NCBI GenBank assembly: GCA_944321495.1
Contig: CALULP010000010.1
Span: 62,001-126,000 of the forward strand
Reading direction: 5' to 3'
Origin: an uncultured Bacteroides sp.
GTDB lineage: Bacteria; Bacteroidota; Bacteroidia; Bacteroidales; Bacteroidaceae
DNA length: 64,000 nt
Positions within the stretch are counted from its first letter, which is position 1. Each line of letters opens with the position of its first letter. Under the pieces are notes generated by a model. It was not told where the DNA came from. It worked only from the letters and a program-made list of their open reading frames with translations, and made no database searches. Shown in pieces: positions 16,270 through 25,032 of the stretch. The position numbers and the translations under genes were made by a program.

Positions 16270-17250
16270 TTACTCGTGTGAGGCGAAGTATTTCAAGAAC
16301 TGGGTACGTTCGAAGGTGTTGACGCCTTGCGGGTCGCTGAGGTTCAGCCGTCCCTTGAATTGGGCGATGCTTTCCAGGCCCTTGCCTTCCATCCATTGCT
16401 TCAGGAAATCGTTATACTTGGCAATGATGGCGGGCGTTTGTTGGTAGATGGCGCTGCACATCTCGACGGCGGAGGCTCCTGCCAACAAGGCTTTTACGAG
16501 GCCTTCGGGACTGTGTATTCCACCCGAGGCAGCATAGTCGAGCTTGCTCACGGCTGCCGAGGCAATGCCTATCCAGCGGAGGACATGGGGCAATTCGCTG
16601 CCGTTGCTGAATACCGGACCGGTGGTCTGCACCATCTTGTCGATGTCGATATCCGGCTGGTAGAAGCGGTTGAACAATACCACGGCGTCGGCTCCGTTGG
16701 CTTGCAGCTGGTCGATAAGGGCCACGGGGTTGGTGAGGTTGTCGCCCAGTTTCATGATGACGGGGATGCGCACGGTGCCTTTTATGTGGCGCAGGATGTC
16801 GATGTGGCGTTGTTCGAAACTGCCATAGGTATATTGCGTGTCGGCGGGCAGGGCGAGGATGTTAATCTCCAAGGCATCGGCGCCGGCGGCTTCTATCTGG
16901 CGGGCGAAGTCTATCCAGTGGTCGTCGCTGTAGCAGTTGATGCTGGCGATGACTGGAATGGAGCATGCCTGTTTGCTTTCCTTGATGAGGGTGAGATACT
17001 GGTCTAACTTATGCTGGCGCAGGTAGGCGGCGAGATATTCGCTGCCTTCGGGGTACATGTTCATGTCGCCCTGGTGGTCTACCTCCATCATGATTTGCTC
17101 TTCGAAGAGCGACTTGAGCACGATGGCGCCTGCGCCTGCTTCGTCCAGCTTGCGGTTTTTGGCGGCGTTGTCGGTGAGGCCGGAACTGCTGACAATGATG
17201 GGGTTGCGCAGTGGCAAGCCCGCGAAGGTGGTTTCTAATGTTGTTGCCAT
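16270..17250 (-). CDS. Dihydroorotate dehydrogenase-like flavoprotein
   Basis: 326 residues with the (beta/alpha)8 pattern of class 1 dihydroorotate dehydrogenases: N-terminal FAGLPLRNPIIVSSSGLTD, a Lys in AIVLKSLFEEQI near residue 46, VIASINCYS near 100, VIMKLGDN near 165, and the C-terminal FMN phosphate site SGGIHSPEGLVKALLAGASAVEM near 245-267. The usual catalytic Cys/Ser loop is not obvious, which fits the branch annotated as DHOD-like rather than true PyrD. Substrate is therefore uncertain. It lies 12 nt after the yggS gene and before the operon terminator. Confidence 0.8.
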   Translation of the reverse strand: MATTLETTFAGLPLRNPIIVSSSGLTDNAAKNRKLDEAGAGAIVLKSLFEEQIMMEVDHQGDMNMYPEGSEYLAAYLRQHKLDQYLTLIKESKQACSIPVIASINCYSDDHWIDFARQIEAAGADALEINILALPADTQYTYGSFEQRHIDILRHIKGTVRIPVIMKLGDNLTNPVALIDQLQANGADAVVLFNRFYQPDIDIDKMVQTTGPVFSNGSELPHVLRWIGIASAAVSKLDYAASGGIHSPEGLVKALLAGASAVEMCSAIYQQTPAIIAKYNDFLKQWMEGKGLESIAQFKGRLNLSDPQGVNTFERTQFLKYFASHE

Positions 17251-17262
17251 GATGTATGGGAT

Positions 17263-17946
17263 TTAGGGGTTAATGTTGTAGTTTCGTTCTCCGAAGATAT
17301 GGCTGCCTACACGCACCAAGGTGCTGCCGGCGGCAATGGCTTCGTGGTAGTCGTGCGACATGCCCATCGACAGTTCCTTGAACCACGGTGAAGTGGCAAA
17401 CCATTCGTCTCGTACCTCGCGGAACAGCCGGGCCAGTCCTTGGAATTCTTTTTGCACTTGCTGCATGTCATCTGTATTGGTGGCCATGCCCATGAGGCCG
17501 CAGAGGCGTACGTGTTCCAGTGGTTTCCACTCACCGGAGGCCAAGTATTGGCGGCACTCGTCGGGGGTGAAGCCGAACTTGGTTTCCTCGGCGGCAATGT
17601 GCACTTGCAGCAGGCAGTCTACCGTGGCGCGGCCGGCCTTGGCGGCCTGGCGGTCGACCTCGGCGAGCAGGTGGGGCGAGTCGATGCTGTGGATGAGTGC
17701 CACGTAGGGCACGATGTATTTCACCTTGTTGGTCTGCAGGTGGCCGATGAAGTGCCATTCAATGTCGCGGGGCAAGGCTTCGTGCTTGGCCTGTAGTTCC
17801 TGCGCCTTGCTTTCGCCGAACAGCCTTTGTCCGGCGCGGTAGGCCTCGAGGATGGCTTCGGCGGGATGGAACTTGGATACGGCTACCAGCCGTACTCCTT
17901 GTGGCAGTTCTGCCCGCACTTGTTGCAGATTCTTCGCGATGTCCAT
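17263..17946 (-). CDS. YggS-family pyridoxal phosphate homeostasis protein
   Basis: 227 residues. The PLP lysine is in LVAVSKFHP near residue 25; family motifs FGESKAQELQAK near 43, WHFIGHLQTNKVKY near 62-75, the Ser/His stretch ALIHSIDSPHLL, and the C-terminal SMGMSHDYHEAI and VRVGSHIFGERNY are all present. These proteins bind PLP without a known catalytic reaction and balance free PLP and amino-acid pools. It is 24 nt after the DUF4494 gene and 12 nt before the DHOD-like gene. Confidence 0.9.
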   Translation of the reverse strand: MDIAKNLQQVRAELPQGVRLVAVSKFHPAEAILEAYRAGQRLFGESKAQELQAKHEALPRDIEWHFIGHLQTNKVKYIVPYVALIHSIDSPHLLAEVDRQAAKAGRATVDCLLQVHIAAEETKFGFTPDECRQYLASGEWKPLEHVRLCGLMGMATNTDDMQQVQKEFQGLARLFREVRDEWFATSPWFKELSMGMSHDYHEAIAAGSTLVRVGSHIFGERNYNINP

Positions 17947-17970
17947 AGCTTCGTTCTTTATCTTTGGGCG

Positions 17971-18450
17971 TTATGCTTGTTTGGCTTCGTACTCGGGCTT
18001 GTCATCGGGTTCGGCGCGGTATGGGTAGACGTCCATGATGGCGGTTTCGGCTACCGAGGCTATCTGGTAGTCGGCCATGGTGCCTTTCATGCCTTCGTCC
18101 AGCTTCTTGATGGCATCGCGCAGGTCGGCTGCCTGTACGAGTACTTGGGTAGAGGTTTTCTTTTCGGCGCCGCTCTTTTCGTCGAGGGTGATGAAGACGA
18201 GTTTGCACTTGAACCAGCGGTCGGCAGCCTCTTCTTCCGAGGGGAACAGTTCGGAGTAGTTGGCGCGTTTGATGTCGGACACTGTCCATTCGCCCGACAT
18301 GAACGGGCTCACCTCCTCCGTGATGCGCGCCTCGGCCTCGGTGAAGGTGAGGGCGTCGACCAAGTAAGGTTCGGTTACTTTCTTCTGCATGCCGTTCTCC
18401 ATTGTTTTGTCGTAACGGATTTTGCATTCAAACCATGTATGCATTGCCAT
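17971..18450 (-). CDS. DUF4494 protein
   Basis: 159 residues, cytoplasmic, acidic. The whole length fits the Bacteroidales DUF4494 family (WFECKIRYDK at the start, LTFTEAEARITEE near residue 40, DRWFKCKLVFITLDE near 85). It appears to contain two related halves, each with a W-F-x-C-K strand. No catalytic residues can be named. The -7 element TACATTTG is at 18515-18522 (minus), 65 nt before the start. First gene of the operon with yggS. Confidence 0.8.
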   Translation of the reverse strand: MAMHTWFECKIRYDKTMENGMQKKVTEPYLVDALTFTEAEARITEEVSPFMSGEWTVSDIKRANYSELFPSEEEAADRWFKCKLVFITLDEKSGAEKKTSTQVLVQAADLRDAIKKLDEGMKGTMADYQIASVAETAIMDVYPYRAEPDDKPEYEAKQA

Positions 18451-18556
18451 AATTGTCTGTTGTCTTTTAAGGGTTTAACGTATGGGGCGGCGGTTCCGTC
18501 CCGGTTCCATGGGACAAATGTACGATAAAAAAACGAAAAAAGGTGGCATTCCGGCA

Positions 18557-18595
18557 ATTGACAGCTAACAATTGATAATTGACAATTTGTAACGG
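18557..18595. repeat. AT-rich palindromic repeat
   Basis: CAATTGACA, ACAATTGATAATTGAC and CAATTTG copies form overlapping palindromes around CAATTG. This kind of CAATTG/GATAATTG repeat is common between Bacteroides genes. It lies between the DUF4494 promoter and the dedA terminator. Confidence 0.55.
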
Positions 18596-18656
18596 ACATC
18601 CCCTTTCTTGCCGGAAGAAGGCATTTGGGTCCGTTCGTATGGCTGTTGTGGAACGG

Positions 18657-18707
18657 GAAGAAAACACTTGCCCGCCCGGGGATTCTTCCGTTCCGGGCGG
18701 GCAAGTG
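18657..18707 (-). terminator. Intrinsic terminator of the glnS-TPR-dedA operon
   Basis: A perfect 15-bp stem, CACTTGCCCGCCCGG (18665-18679) with CCGGGCGGGCAAGTG (18693-18707); on the minus strand it is followed by TTTTCTTCC. Confidence 0.88.
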
Positions 18708-18737
18708 CGGTAATTGGCTATCCTCTTTGCAAAGTGG

Positions 18738-19403
18738 TCAGTCCTGCGGCTGTTCCGGTTTAGGGGTCTTTTTCAGCCCCTTGTAGATAAGGAAGGCAAT
18801 GACGAGAACGGCGATGGCCAGTATGCCGTAGCCTATCTCATGGCTGTACTTGGTAGCGAGGATGTAGACGTCTTCGGTGGTCTTCACCGGGGTAAGGCGG
18901 TAGATGAGGTAGCCGATGAGGGCGAGGATGATGTTCCACAGGCCTGCACCCAAGGTGGTGTAGAGCAGGAAAGGGCGCATCTTCATGCCGGCCAGTCCGG
19001 CGGGGATGCTGATGAGCTGGCGCACGGCGGGGATGAGCCGTCCGAAGAAAGTGGAGGCAGCACCGTGGCGGCGGAAGTAGTCCTCGGCGTGGCGTACTTT
19101 CTGTTCGTCGAGCAGGCACATGTGGCCGATGCGGCTGTTGGCAAACTTGTAGACCAGCGGGCGGCCCAGCCATTTGGCCAGGTAGTAGTTGACCAGGGCA
19201 CCGATGTTGGCGCCGATGGTGGCGAAGACTACCACGAGGACGATGTTCATGCTGTCGTCGGCCATGGCCTTCCAGGCAGCTGGGGGTACAATGACTTCGG
19301 AGGGGAAGGGAATGAACGAACTTTCGATGGCCATGAACAGGGTCACGACCCAGTAGTTGAGGTTTTCGAGTATCCAGCGGATGAGTTCGGCAGATGATTC
19401 CAT
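18738..19403 (-). CDS. DedA-family membrane protein
   Basis: 221 residues. Family motifs are an early acidic loop FIPFPSEVIVPPA (about residues 31-43), the glycine-rich helix ATIGANIGALVNYYLAKWLG, and the arginine motif FFGRLIPAVRQLISIPAGLAGM (about 118-140). Four to five membrane segments are visible, the last at about 185-208, followed by a KKTPKPEQ tail. DedA proteins are thought to move undecaprenyl phosphate or other lipids across the inner membrane. It lies 29 nt after the TPR gene and ends at the operon terminator. Confidence 0.9.
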   Translation of the reverse strand: MESSAELIRWILENLNYWVVTLFMAIESSFIPFPSEVIVPPAAWKAMADDSMNIVLVVVFATIGANIGALVNYYLAKWLGRPLVYKFANSRIGHMCLLDEQKVRHAEDYFRRHGAASTFFGRLIPAVRQLISIPAGLAGMKMRPFLLYTTLGAGLWNIILALIGYLIYRLTPVKTTEDVYILATKYSHEIGYGILAIAVLVIAFLIYKGLKKTPKPEQPQD

Positions 19404-19432
19404 AGGTTTGTGTGGGTTGTTTTTTTAATGGG

Positions 19433-20851
19433 TTAATGTAATGAGTCGAGCAGCCTGTACATCAGGTCGGACAGGTCTTGGTTGTCCGCCCGGCGCAGTT
19501 GCTGCAGTAGCTTTTCCACCTTTTCCGGCTCAATGGGCTGCTGGCAGAGGCGGTTGTATTTGTTAAAGTTCGCGGCGTCGCCTGCGATGAGGTACACTAT
19601 GGCAAGCTTCTCGTTGATGAAAGGAGAGTACGGGTTCATCTGGCGGGCACGCTCCAGTGTCTTGCAGGCGTATTCGGGCTGGTTGATGCTGAGGCAGTGC
19701 ATGCTGATGTTTTCCCACGTAAGGGGGCTGGGCTTGATGCGGGCGGCCTTTTCCCAGCATTCCATGGCTTTTCCGGCATCTCCGCTTTCCAGGTAAGCCT
19801 GTCCTTCTACTATATAAGGGTCTATTGCTCCGGGGTCGAGGGTTTTGGCTGTGGTCCAGTACTCATCGGCCTGCTGCTTCTTGCCCAGTTTGTACAGGCA
19901 GAGGGCGATGCTGCTGAGCAAGGAACAGCGTGAGTCGCGGTCCAGTAGCCGGTCGTCGGCGGTGATGGCTTGTTGGAAGTATTCGTAGGCTTTCTGCCAC
20001 TCGCCCTTGGCCGACTTCATCATGCCTTGAAAGGCGGGGACGAAGCCGTGCGGGATGAGGTTCAGCCGTTCTGCCTGGCGGTAGTTTTCCAGTGCCTTTT
20101 CATCATTCTTCAGCTCGTAGAAGGCATTGGCACGCAACAGGTATGCGTCGGCAAAGTCTTCATCGGAGAGGGTGGCATAGTCGCAGGCGTCGATGGCCTG
20201 GCCATACTCCCGCTGTTCGTAATAGCAGCGGGCTATGCCATACCAGTAGAGGGGCGAGTAGGGATTCTTGTCAATCAGTTTGTTGTAGTAGGCTATGGCT
20301 TCGTCCAGGTGTTGCAGGGCAAAACTGTAGTCGGCACATAGGGCGAGGTAAGCCTCGTCGTCGGCATATTTTTCCCGTCCCCGTTCTATCCATTCGCGGG
20401 CTTTGTCGATGTAGCCCAAGTCAATGTACATGTAGGCTGCCTCGATGATGTTGGCAATGTCGCTTTTGTCTTCGAGGGTGTCTAGCAAGGCTTCGGCCTG
20501 TTCCTCTTCCCCGTCTTCCAGCAGAATCTGTGCGCGCAGGATGGTGGCTTCGGGGGTATCTTCGCCGATGCTTCCGGCGGTTTCCTTGGCTTTGTCCCGT
20601 TCGGAGTTTTCCAGGTAGAGGTAGGCTTGTTGCACGAGCAGTGAAGTATTGCCGGGGTGCATGGACAGCCCGTAGGTGATGACATCCTGTGCCCGGTCAG
20701 GCTGGTGGCGCATGGCGTACCAGTCTGCCAGGTCCGCCATGTCTTCGGCGTCCATGTAGATGCTTTTGCCCTCGGCTTTGCTTTGTTCGTAGGCTTCCGC
20801 CATTTCCAGCAGTTCTTTGTCTCTGCCCGATAACAGGTTTTTCTTGTTCAT
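19433..20851 (-). CDS. Tetratricopeptide-repeat protein
   Basis: 472 residues with at least nine TPR-like helix pairs, for example LEMAEAYEQSKAEG, WYGIARCYYEQREYGQAIDAC, AYLLRANAFYELKNDEKALENY and AYLESGDAGKAMECWEKAARIKP. No signal peptide or membrane segment is seen, so it is cytoplasmic and probably a protein-protein scaffold. Its partner is unknown; constant position between glnS and dedA in Bacteroides is from memory. It starts 19 nt after glnS. Confidence 0.85.
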   Translation of the reverse strand: MNKKNLLSGRDKELLEMAEAYEQSKAEGKSIYMDAEDMADLADWYAMRHQPDRAQDVITYGLSMHPGNTSLLVQQAYLYLENSERDKAKETAGSIGEDTPEATILRAQILLEDGEEEQAEALLDTLEDKSDIANIIEAAYMYIDLGYIDKAREWIERGREKYADDEAYLALCADYSFALQHLDEAIAYYNKLIDKNPYSPLYWYGIARCYYEQREYGQAIDACDYATLSDEDFADAYLLRANAFYELKNDEKALENYRQAERLNLIPHGFVPAFQGMMKSAKGEWQKAYEYFQQAITADDRLLDRDSRCSLLSSIALCLYKLGKKQQADEYWTTAKTLDPGAIDPYIVEGQAYLESGDAGKAMECWEKAARIKPSPLTWENISMHCLSINQPEYACKTLERARQMNPYSPFINEKLAIVYLIAGDAANFNKYNRLCQQPIEPEKVEKLLQQLRRADNQDLSDLMYRLLDSLH

Positions 20852-20870
20852 ACAGTGTGCCTTGCCTGTT

Positions 20871-22610
20871 TCACTTGTTAAGTTTGCTCCATGTGTCCTT
20901 CAGGCCTACCGTGCGGTTGAACACCATCTTTTCGGGAGTGGAGTCTTTGTCCACGTTGAAGTAGCCGATGCGTTGGAACTGCAGGTAGGTAAGGGGTTTC
21001 ATGCCTGCGGCGTACTTTTCTATGTAGCAGCAGGGCAGCACCTTGAGCGAGTCCGGGTTGATGATTTCCTTCATGGCCGTCAAGGCGTCGCAATTCTTTT
21101 CCTCGCGGATGGCTGCCAGGGCGTCGCGCGGGTTTTCCACTTTCCAAAGGCGGTCGTACAGGCGTACTTCCGCTTCGATGCAGTGGGCGCAGCTTACCCA
21201 GTGCAGGGTGCCTTTCACCTTGCGGTTGGCTCCGGGCATGCCGCTTTTGCTGTCCGGGTCGTATTCGGCGTAGACTTCCACCACTTCGCCGGCTTCATTC
21301 TTCTTGCAGCCGGTGCACTTCACGATATAGGCGCTCTTCAGCCGCACTTCCTGTCCGGGGGTCATGCGGAAGTATTTCTTGGGGGCGTCTTCCATGAAGT
21401 CGTCGCGTTCCATCCACAGCTCGCGGCTGAACTCGATGAGGTGGCTGCCTTCTTCGGGACGTTCGGGGTTGTTGACGGCTTCCAGTTCCTCCACCTGGCC
21501 TTCCGGATAGTTGGTGATGACGAGTTTCACGGGGTTGAGCACGGCGGAGATGCGGGTGGCGCGTTCGTTGAGGTCTTCGCGCACGGCGCTTTCCAGCAGG
21601 GCGAACTCGTTCAGGGCGTCGTAGGTGGTGTAGCCTATCTTGTCAATGAACTTATGGATGGACTCGGGCGAGTAGCCGCGGCGGCGGAAACCGCAGAGGG
21701 TAGGCATGCGGGGGTCGTCCCATCCGTTTACCAGGCCTTCCTTGACCAAGGTAAGCAGGTTGCGCTTGCTCATCAGCGTGTAGCTCAGGTTCAACTTGTT
21801 GAACTCGTACTGGCGGGGGCGGTTGTCGTCAAGGTCTTTGCCCTCTTTCAGCCAGTCGATGAACAGGTCGTAGAGCGGGCGGTGTACCACGAACTCCAGG
21901 GTGCAAAGCGAGTGGGTCACCCCTTCGAAGAAGTCGCTTTGCCCGTGGGCGAAGTCGTACATGGGGTAGGCTTTCCACTTCGTGCCCGTGCGGTGGTGCG
22001 GGTGTTTCACCACGCGGTAGATGATGGGGTCGCGGAAGTGCATGTTCGGGTTGGCCATGTCAATCTTGGCACGGAGCACCATGGCGCCTTCTTCCACCTC
22101 CCCGCTGTTCATCTTTTGGAACAGTTCGAGGTTTTCCTCGATGGGGCGGTTGCGGTAAGGGCTTTCCACGCCCGGCTGGGTGGGCGTACCTTTCTGTTCG
22201 GCTATCTGTTCGGAAGTTTGTTCGTCTATATAAGCCTTGCCTTCCTGGATGAGGCGGATGGCAAAGTCCCACAGTTGCTGGAAGTAGTCGGATGCATAGT
22301 ATTCGTTGCCCCACTGGTAGCCCAGCCACCGGATGTCTTCCTTGATGGCTTCCACGTATTCCACGTCTTCCTTGGTGGGGTTGGTGTCGTCAAAGCGCAG
22401 GTTGCATACGCCGCCGTGGGCGGCTGCGATGCCGAAGTCCAGGCAAATGGCTTTGGCGTGCCCGATGTGCAGGTATCCGTTGGGCTCGGGCGGGAAGCGG
22501 GTCTGTACCTTACCGCCGTTTTTGCCTTCCTTTAAGTCGTTTTCTACAATCTGCTCGATGAAGTTCAGGCTTTTCTTTTCGCCTGCTTCTTCCTTAGTCA
22601 TTTCTGCCAT
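20871..22610 (-). CDS. glnS: Glutaminyl-tRNA synthetase
   Basis: 579 residues, full length for bacterial GlnRS. Class I signatures are HIGH at residues 48-51 (NGYLHIGHAK) and the KMSKS equivalent LMSKRN near residue 279; RFPPEPNGYL and FRDPIIYRVV are also typical. A Zn-like C-x-G-C / C-A-x-C set appears in the C-terminal anticodon domain (CTGCKKNE and SCAHCIE), less usual for GlnRS. The -7 element TACTTTTG at 22647-22654 (minus) precedes a leader with three TATATGTC-like copies. First gene of the glnS-TPR-dedA operon. Confidence 0.95.
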   Translation of the reverse strand: MAEMTKEEAGEKKSLNFIEQIVENDLKEGKNGGKVQTRFPPEPNGYLHIGHAKAICLDFGIAAAHGGVCNLRFDDTNPTKEDVEYVEAIKEDIRWLGYQWGNEYYASDYFQQLWDFAIRLIQEGKAYIDEQTSEQIAEQKGTPTQPGVESPYRNRPIEENLELFQKMNSGEVEEGAMVLRAKIDMANPNMHFRDPIIYRVVKHPHHRTGTKWKAYPMYDFAHGQSDFFEGVTHSLCTLEFVVHRPLYDLFIDWLKEGKDLDDNRPRQYEFNKLNLSYTLMSKRNLLTLVKEGLVNGWDDPRMPTLCGFRRRGYSPESIHKFIDKIGYTTYDALNEFALLESAVREDLNERATRISAVLNPVKLVITNYPEGQVEELEAVNNPERPEEGSHLIEFSRELWMERDDFMEDAPKKYFRMTPGQEVRLKSAYIVKCTGCKKNEAGEVVEVYAEYDPDSKSGMPGANRKVKGTLHWVSCAHCIEAEVRLYDRLWKVENPRDALAAIREEKNCDALTAMKEIINPDSLKVLPCCYIEKYAAGMKPLTYLQFQRIGYFNVDKDSTPEKMVFNRTVGLKDTWSKLNK

Positions 22611-22674
22611 AATATGTCTATATGTCTATATATCTGTATTGTGGCGCAAAAGTACGACTATTTTTTCTCATTTG

Positions 22675-23493
22675 CTATTTTACGGGGATATATCCGCTTT
22701 TTTTAATGATTTCTTGCCCTTCGTCCGAGAGCACGAATTGCAGCAGCCCTTCTACCGTCCGGGCGTTTTTCTTATTATAATAATAGTATAGCGGGCGGAC
22801 GATGGGGTAGTTTTTGTTGAGGGCGTTTTCCAGGCTGGGCTGTGCGTAGTGCTCGTTGTCGTAGGACACGGCCATGGTCTTGACGCGGGGGGAGATGTAG
22901 GCCAGCCCCACGTAGCCGATGGCGCCCTTCGTCTGGCTGACGGACTGGATGATGGCTCCCGTGGCGGGCATGGAGAGGCTGCTGCTCATGTAGTTCTTGT
23001 TCTTCAGCACGCTCTCCTTGAAGAACTCGTAGGTGCCCGACGAGGTTTCGCGCGAGTAGACTACGATTTTGCGGTCGTCGCCCCCTACTTCTTTCCAGTT
23101 GGTTATCTTGCCGCGGAAGATGGCTTCCAACTCCTCGCGGGTCAGCCGGCTGACGGGGTTGGACGGGTGCACCACCACGGCCAGGGCGTCGTAGGCAATG
23201 ATGACTTCCTGCAGGTCTTCGCCGGCGGCTTTGGCCTTCATGGTTTCGCTGAACTTGATGGCGCGCGATGCCATGGCGATGTCGGTGGTGCCGTCCAGCA
23301 GGGCGGAGATGCCCACGCCGGTACCGCCCCCGGTCACCGTGACCCGCGCGTTGGGCTGCGATGCCATGTAGGCCTCGGCGGTTTGCTGGGCGATGGGCAA
23401 GACGGTGTCACTGCCTTTGATGCGTTGCGCACAGGCCGGCACGGCGATGAGCAGGCATGCGGCGGATGTCAGGAAAAATTGTTTGGCGTTCAT
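22675..23493 (-). CDS. pstS: Phosphate-binding protein of the Pst system
   Basis: 272 residues with a signal peptide (MNAKQFFLTSAACLLIAVPACAQ, cleavage after ACA likely). The phosphate-binding signature regions are present: KGSDTVLPIAQ near residue 27, TVTGGGTGVGISALLDGTTDIAMASR at 52-77, YDALAVVVHPSNPVSRLT, and RETSSGTYEFFKE near 150. It delivers phosphate to PstC-PstA. It is transcribed away from pstC across a 342-bp spacer that holds a tandem repeat and a Pho-box-like array. Homologous to the extra domain inside PstC. Confidence 0.9.
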   Translation of the reverse strand: MNAKQFFLTSAACLLIAVPACAQRIKGSDTVLPIAQQTAEAYMASQPNARVTVTGGGTGVGISALLDGTTDIAMASRAIKFSETMKAKAAGEDLQEVIIAYDALAVVVHPSNPVSRLTREELEAIFRGKITNWKEVGGDDRKIVVYSRETSSGTYEFFKESVLKNKNYMSSSLSMPATGAIIQSVSQTKGAIGYVGLAYISPRVKTMAVSYDNEHYAQPSLENALNKNYPIVRPLYYYYNKKNARTVEGLLQFVLSDEGQEIIKKSGYIPVK

Positions 23494-23553
23494 TGGCTTA
23501 CATAGATATTAATGATGAAATACAAGGGTTGGTAATCAGTGCTTTACACTCCT

Positions 23554-23641
23554 TGTGGCAGCAAAGTAACGCTACCGTGCCAGTGTTCCAACGCTACCGT
23601 TGTGGCGTTACTTCGCTACCGCGCTGGTGATGGGACGCTGG
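23554..23641. repeat. Four 22-bp tandem repeats, GGTAGCG/ACGCTAC family
   Basis: Units at 23554, 23576, 23598 and 23620, each exactly 22 bp; the first three end in CGCTAC and the fourth in CGCTGG, and they start with a G-x-GG-like block. The middle positions differ. It lies between pstS and pstC. Related copies are at 40300-40387 and 49754-49841. Confidence 0.8.
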
Positions 23642-23691
23642 GAAGCGGGTATCCCGGCACCTGTTTACCGCGTACAAAATAAGGAAAACGA

Positions 23692-23757
23692 TGTTACATT
23701 TGTTTTACAAAACCGGGCAGGGTTGCTTTTGTAACACAGATGTAACTCGTTTGTAAC
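23692..23757 (+). promoter_or_regulatory. Pho-box-like direct repeat array before pstC
   Basis: TGTAAC occurs at 23730, 23741 and 23752, exactly 11 bp apart; TGTTAC (23692) and TTTTAC (23703) form a second pair with the same spacing. Eleven-bp direct repeats are the hallmark of PhoB/PhoP binding sites. A weak -7 (TTTCTTTG, 23801-23808) follows about 45 bp downstream, as expected for an activated promoter. Confidence 0.75.
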
Positions 23758-23835
23758 ACATCCTTCAAGCGGTAGTCACATGTCCTTAACACCTATCGCC
23801 TTTCTTTGCGGCGGGAAAACTGTAAAAGAGTAAAC

Positions 23836-25020
23836 ATGAGAAGATGCTTTGAAAAGATTGTCGAAGGCCTGTTGGCTTGCAGCGGTTTCGTGACAAGCCT
23901 GACCATCGTGTTGATAGTGCTGTTCCTGTTCTCCGAGGCCTTGGGGCTGTTTGGCAGCAAGGTGGTGGAAGACGGCTATGTGCTGGCGCTGAACCGGCAG
24001 AACACGGTGAGCGGGCTGACGCCTGCCCAAATCAAGGGGGTGTTCGACGAAGAAATCACCAACTGGCAGGAGTTGGGTGGCGAAGACCTGCCCATCCGCT
24101 TGTTCCGCCTGGAAGATGTGACCCGTTACTACACGGAGGAGCAGCTGGGCGAGGCGTACGAGAATGCCGGCGCCTGCATCACGCAGCTGGTGGAGCGCAC
24201 GCCCGGCATCATCGCCTTTGTGCCCGGGCAATTCATCGTCCGGCCCGACTCGGTGCATGTGCTGGAGGACCGCACCATCTCGGTGAAAGACGTGCTGGCC
24301 GGGGCCGAGTGGTTCCCCACGGCCACGCCTGCGCCGCAGTTCGGTTTCCTGCCGCTCATTACCGGCACGTTGTGGGTCAGCCTGTTTGCCATCCTGATAG
24401 CCTTGCCTTTCGGTCTGGCGGTGGCCATTTACATGTCCGAGGTGGCGGACCCCAAGGTGCGCAACCTGCTGAAGCCGGTCATCGAGCTGCTCAGCGGCAT
24501 CCCATCGGTGGTGTACGGCTTCTTCGGGCTGATAGTGATTGTGCCCCTCCTGCAGCAGGTGTTCGGCCTGCCGGTGGGCGAGAGCGGCCTGGCGGGCGCG
24601 TTGGTGCTGGCCATCATGGCGCTGCCCACCATCATCACGGTGACGGAGGATGCCATGCGGGGGTGCCCGCGTGCCATGCGCGAGGCCAGCCTGGCGTTGG
24701 GAGCGTCGCAGTGGCAGACTATATATAAAGTGGTGATACCTTATTCCATCTCCGGCATCACCTCGGGTGTGGTGCTGGGCATCGGGCGTGCCGTGGGCGA
24801 GACCATGGCGGTGCTGATGGTGACGGGCAACGCTGCCGTCATTCCCCACAGCATTCTGGAGCCCCTGCGCACCATCCCCGCCACCATTGCCGCCGAGCTG
24901 GGCGAGGCGCCCGCCGGCGGGGCCCACTACCAGGCGTTGTTCCTGCTGGGCGTGGTGCTGTTCTTCATCAGCCTGCTTATCAATTTCACGGTCGAGGCCG
25001 TGTCATCCAAACAAAAGTAA
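23836..25020 (+). CDS. pstC: Phosphate ABC permease PstC with an inserted PstS-like segment
   Basis: 394 residues from the ATG at 23836 (an in-frame ATG at 23806 would put the weak -7 at 23801 only 5 nt away). One membrane segment is at about residues 15-38. Residues about 45-150 are then periplasmic and resemble part of PstS: SGLTPAQIKGVFDEEITNWQ matches SRLTREELEAIFRGKITNWK of the neighbouring pstS product. After this come five membrane segments and the permease loop (REASLALGASQWQTIYKVV, GIGRAVGETMAVLMV). The insert keeps no obvious phosphate-binding loops, so it may contact PstS rather than bind phosphate. First gene of pstC-pstA-pstB-phoU. Confidence 0.9.
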   Translation: MRRCFEKIVEGLLACSGFVTSLTIVLIVLFLFSEALGLFGSKVVEDGYVLALNRQNTVSGLTPAQIKGVFDEEITNWQELGGEDLPIRLFRLEDVTRYYTEEQLGEAYENAGACITQLVERTPGIIAFVPGQFIVRPDSVHVLEDRTISVKDVLAGAEWFPTATPAPQFGFLPLITGTLWVSLFAILIALPFGLAVAIYMSEVADPKVRNLLKPVIELLSGIPSVVYGFFGLIVIVPLLQQVFGLPVGESGLAGALVLAIMALPTIITVTEDAMRGCPRAMREASLALGASQWQTIYKVVIPYSISGITSGVVLGIGRAVGETMAVLMVTGNAAVIPHSILEPLRTIPATIAAELGEAPAGGAHYQALFLLGVVLFFISLLINFTVEAVSSKQK

Positions 25021-25032
25021 TTCGTTCGCGGT

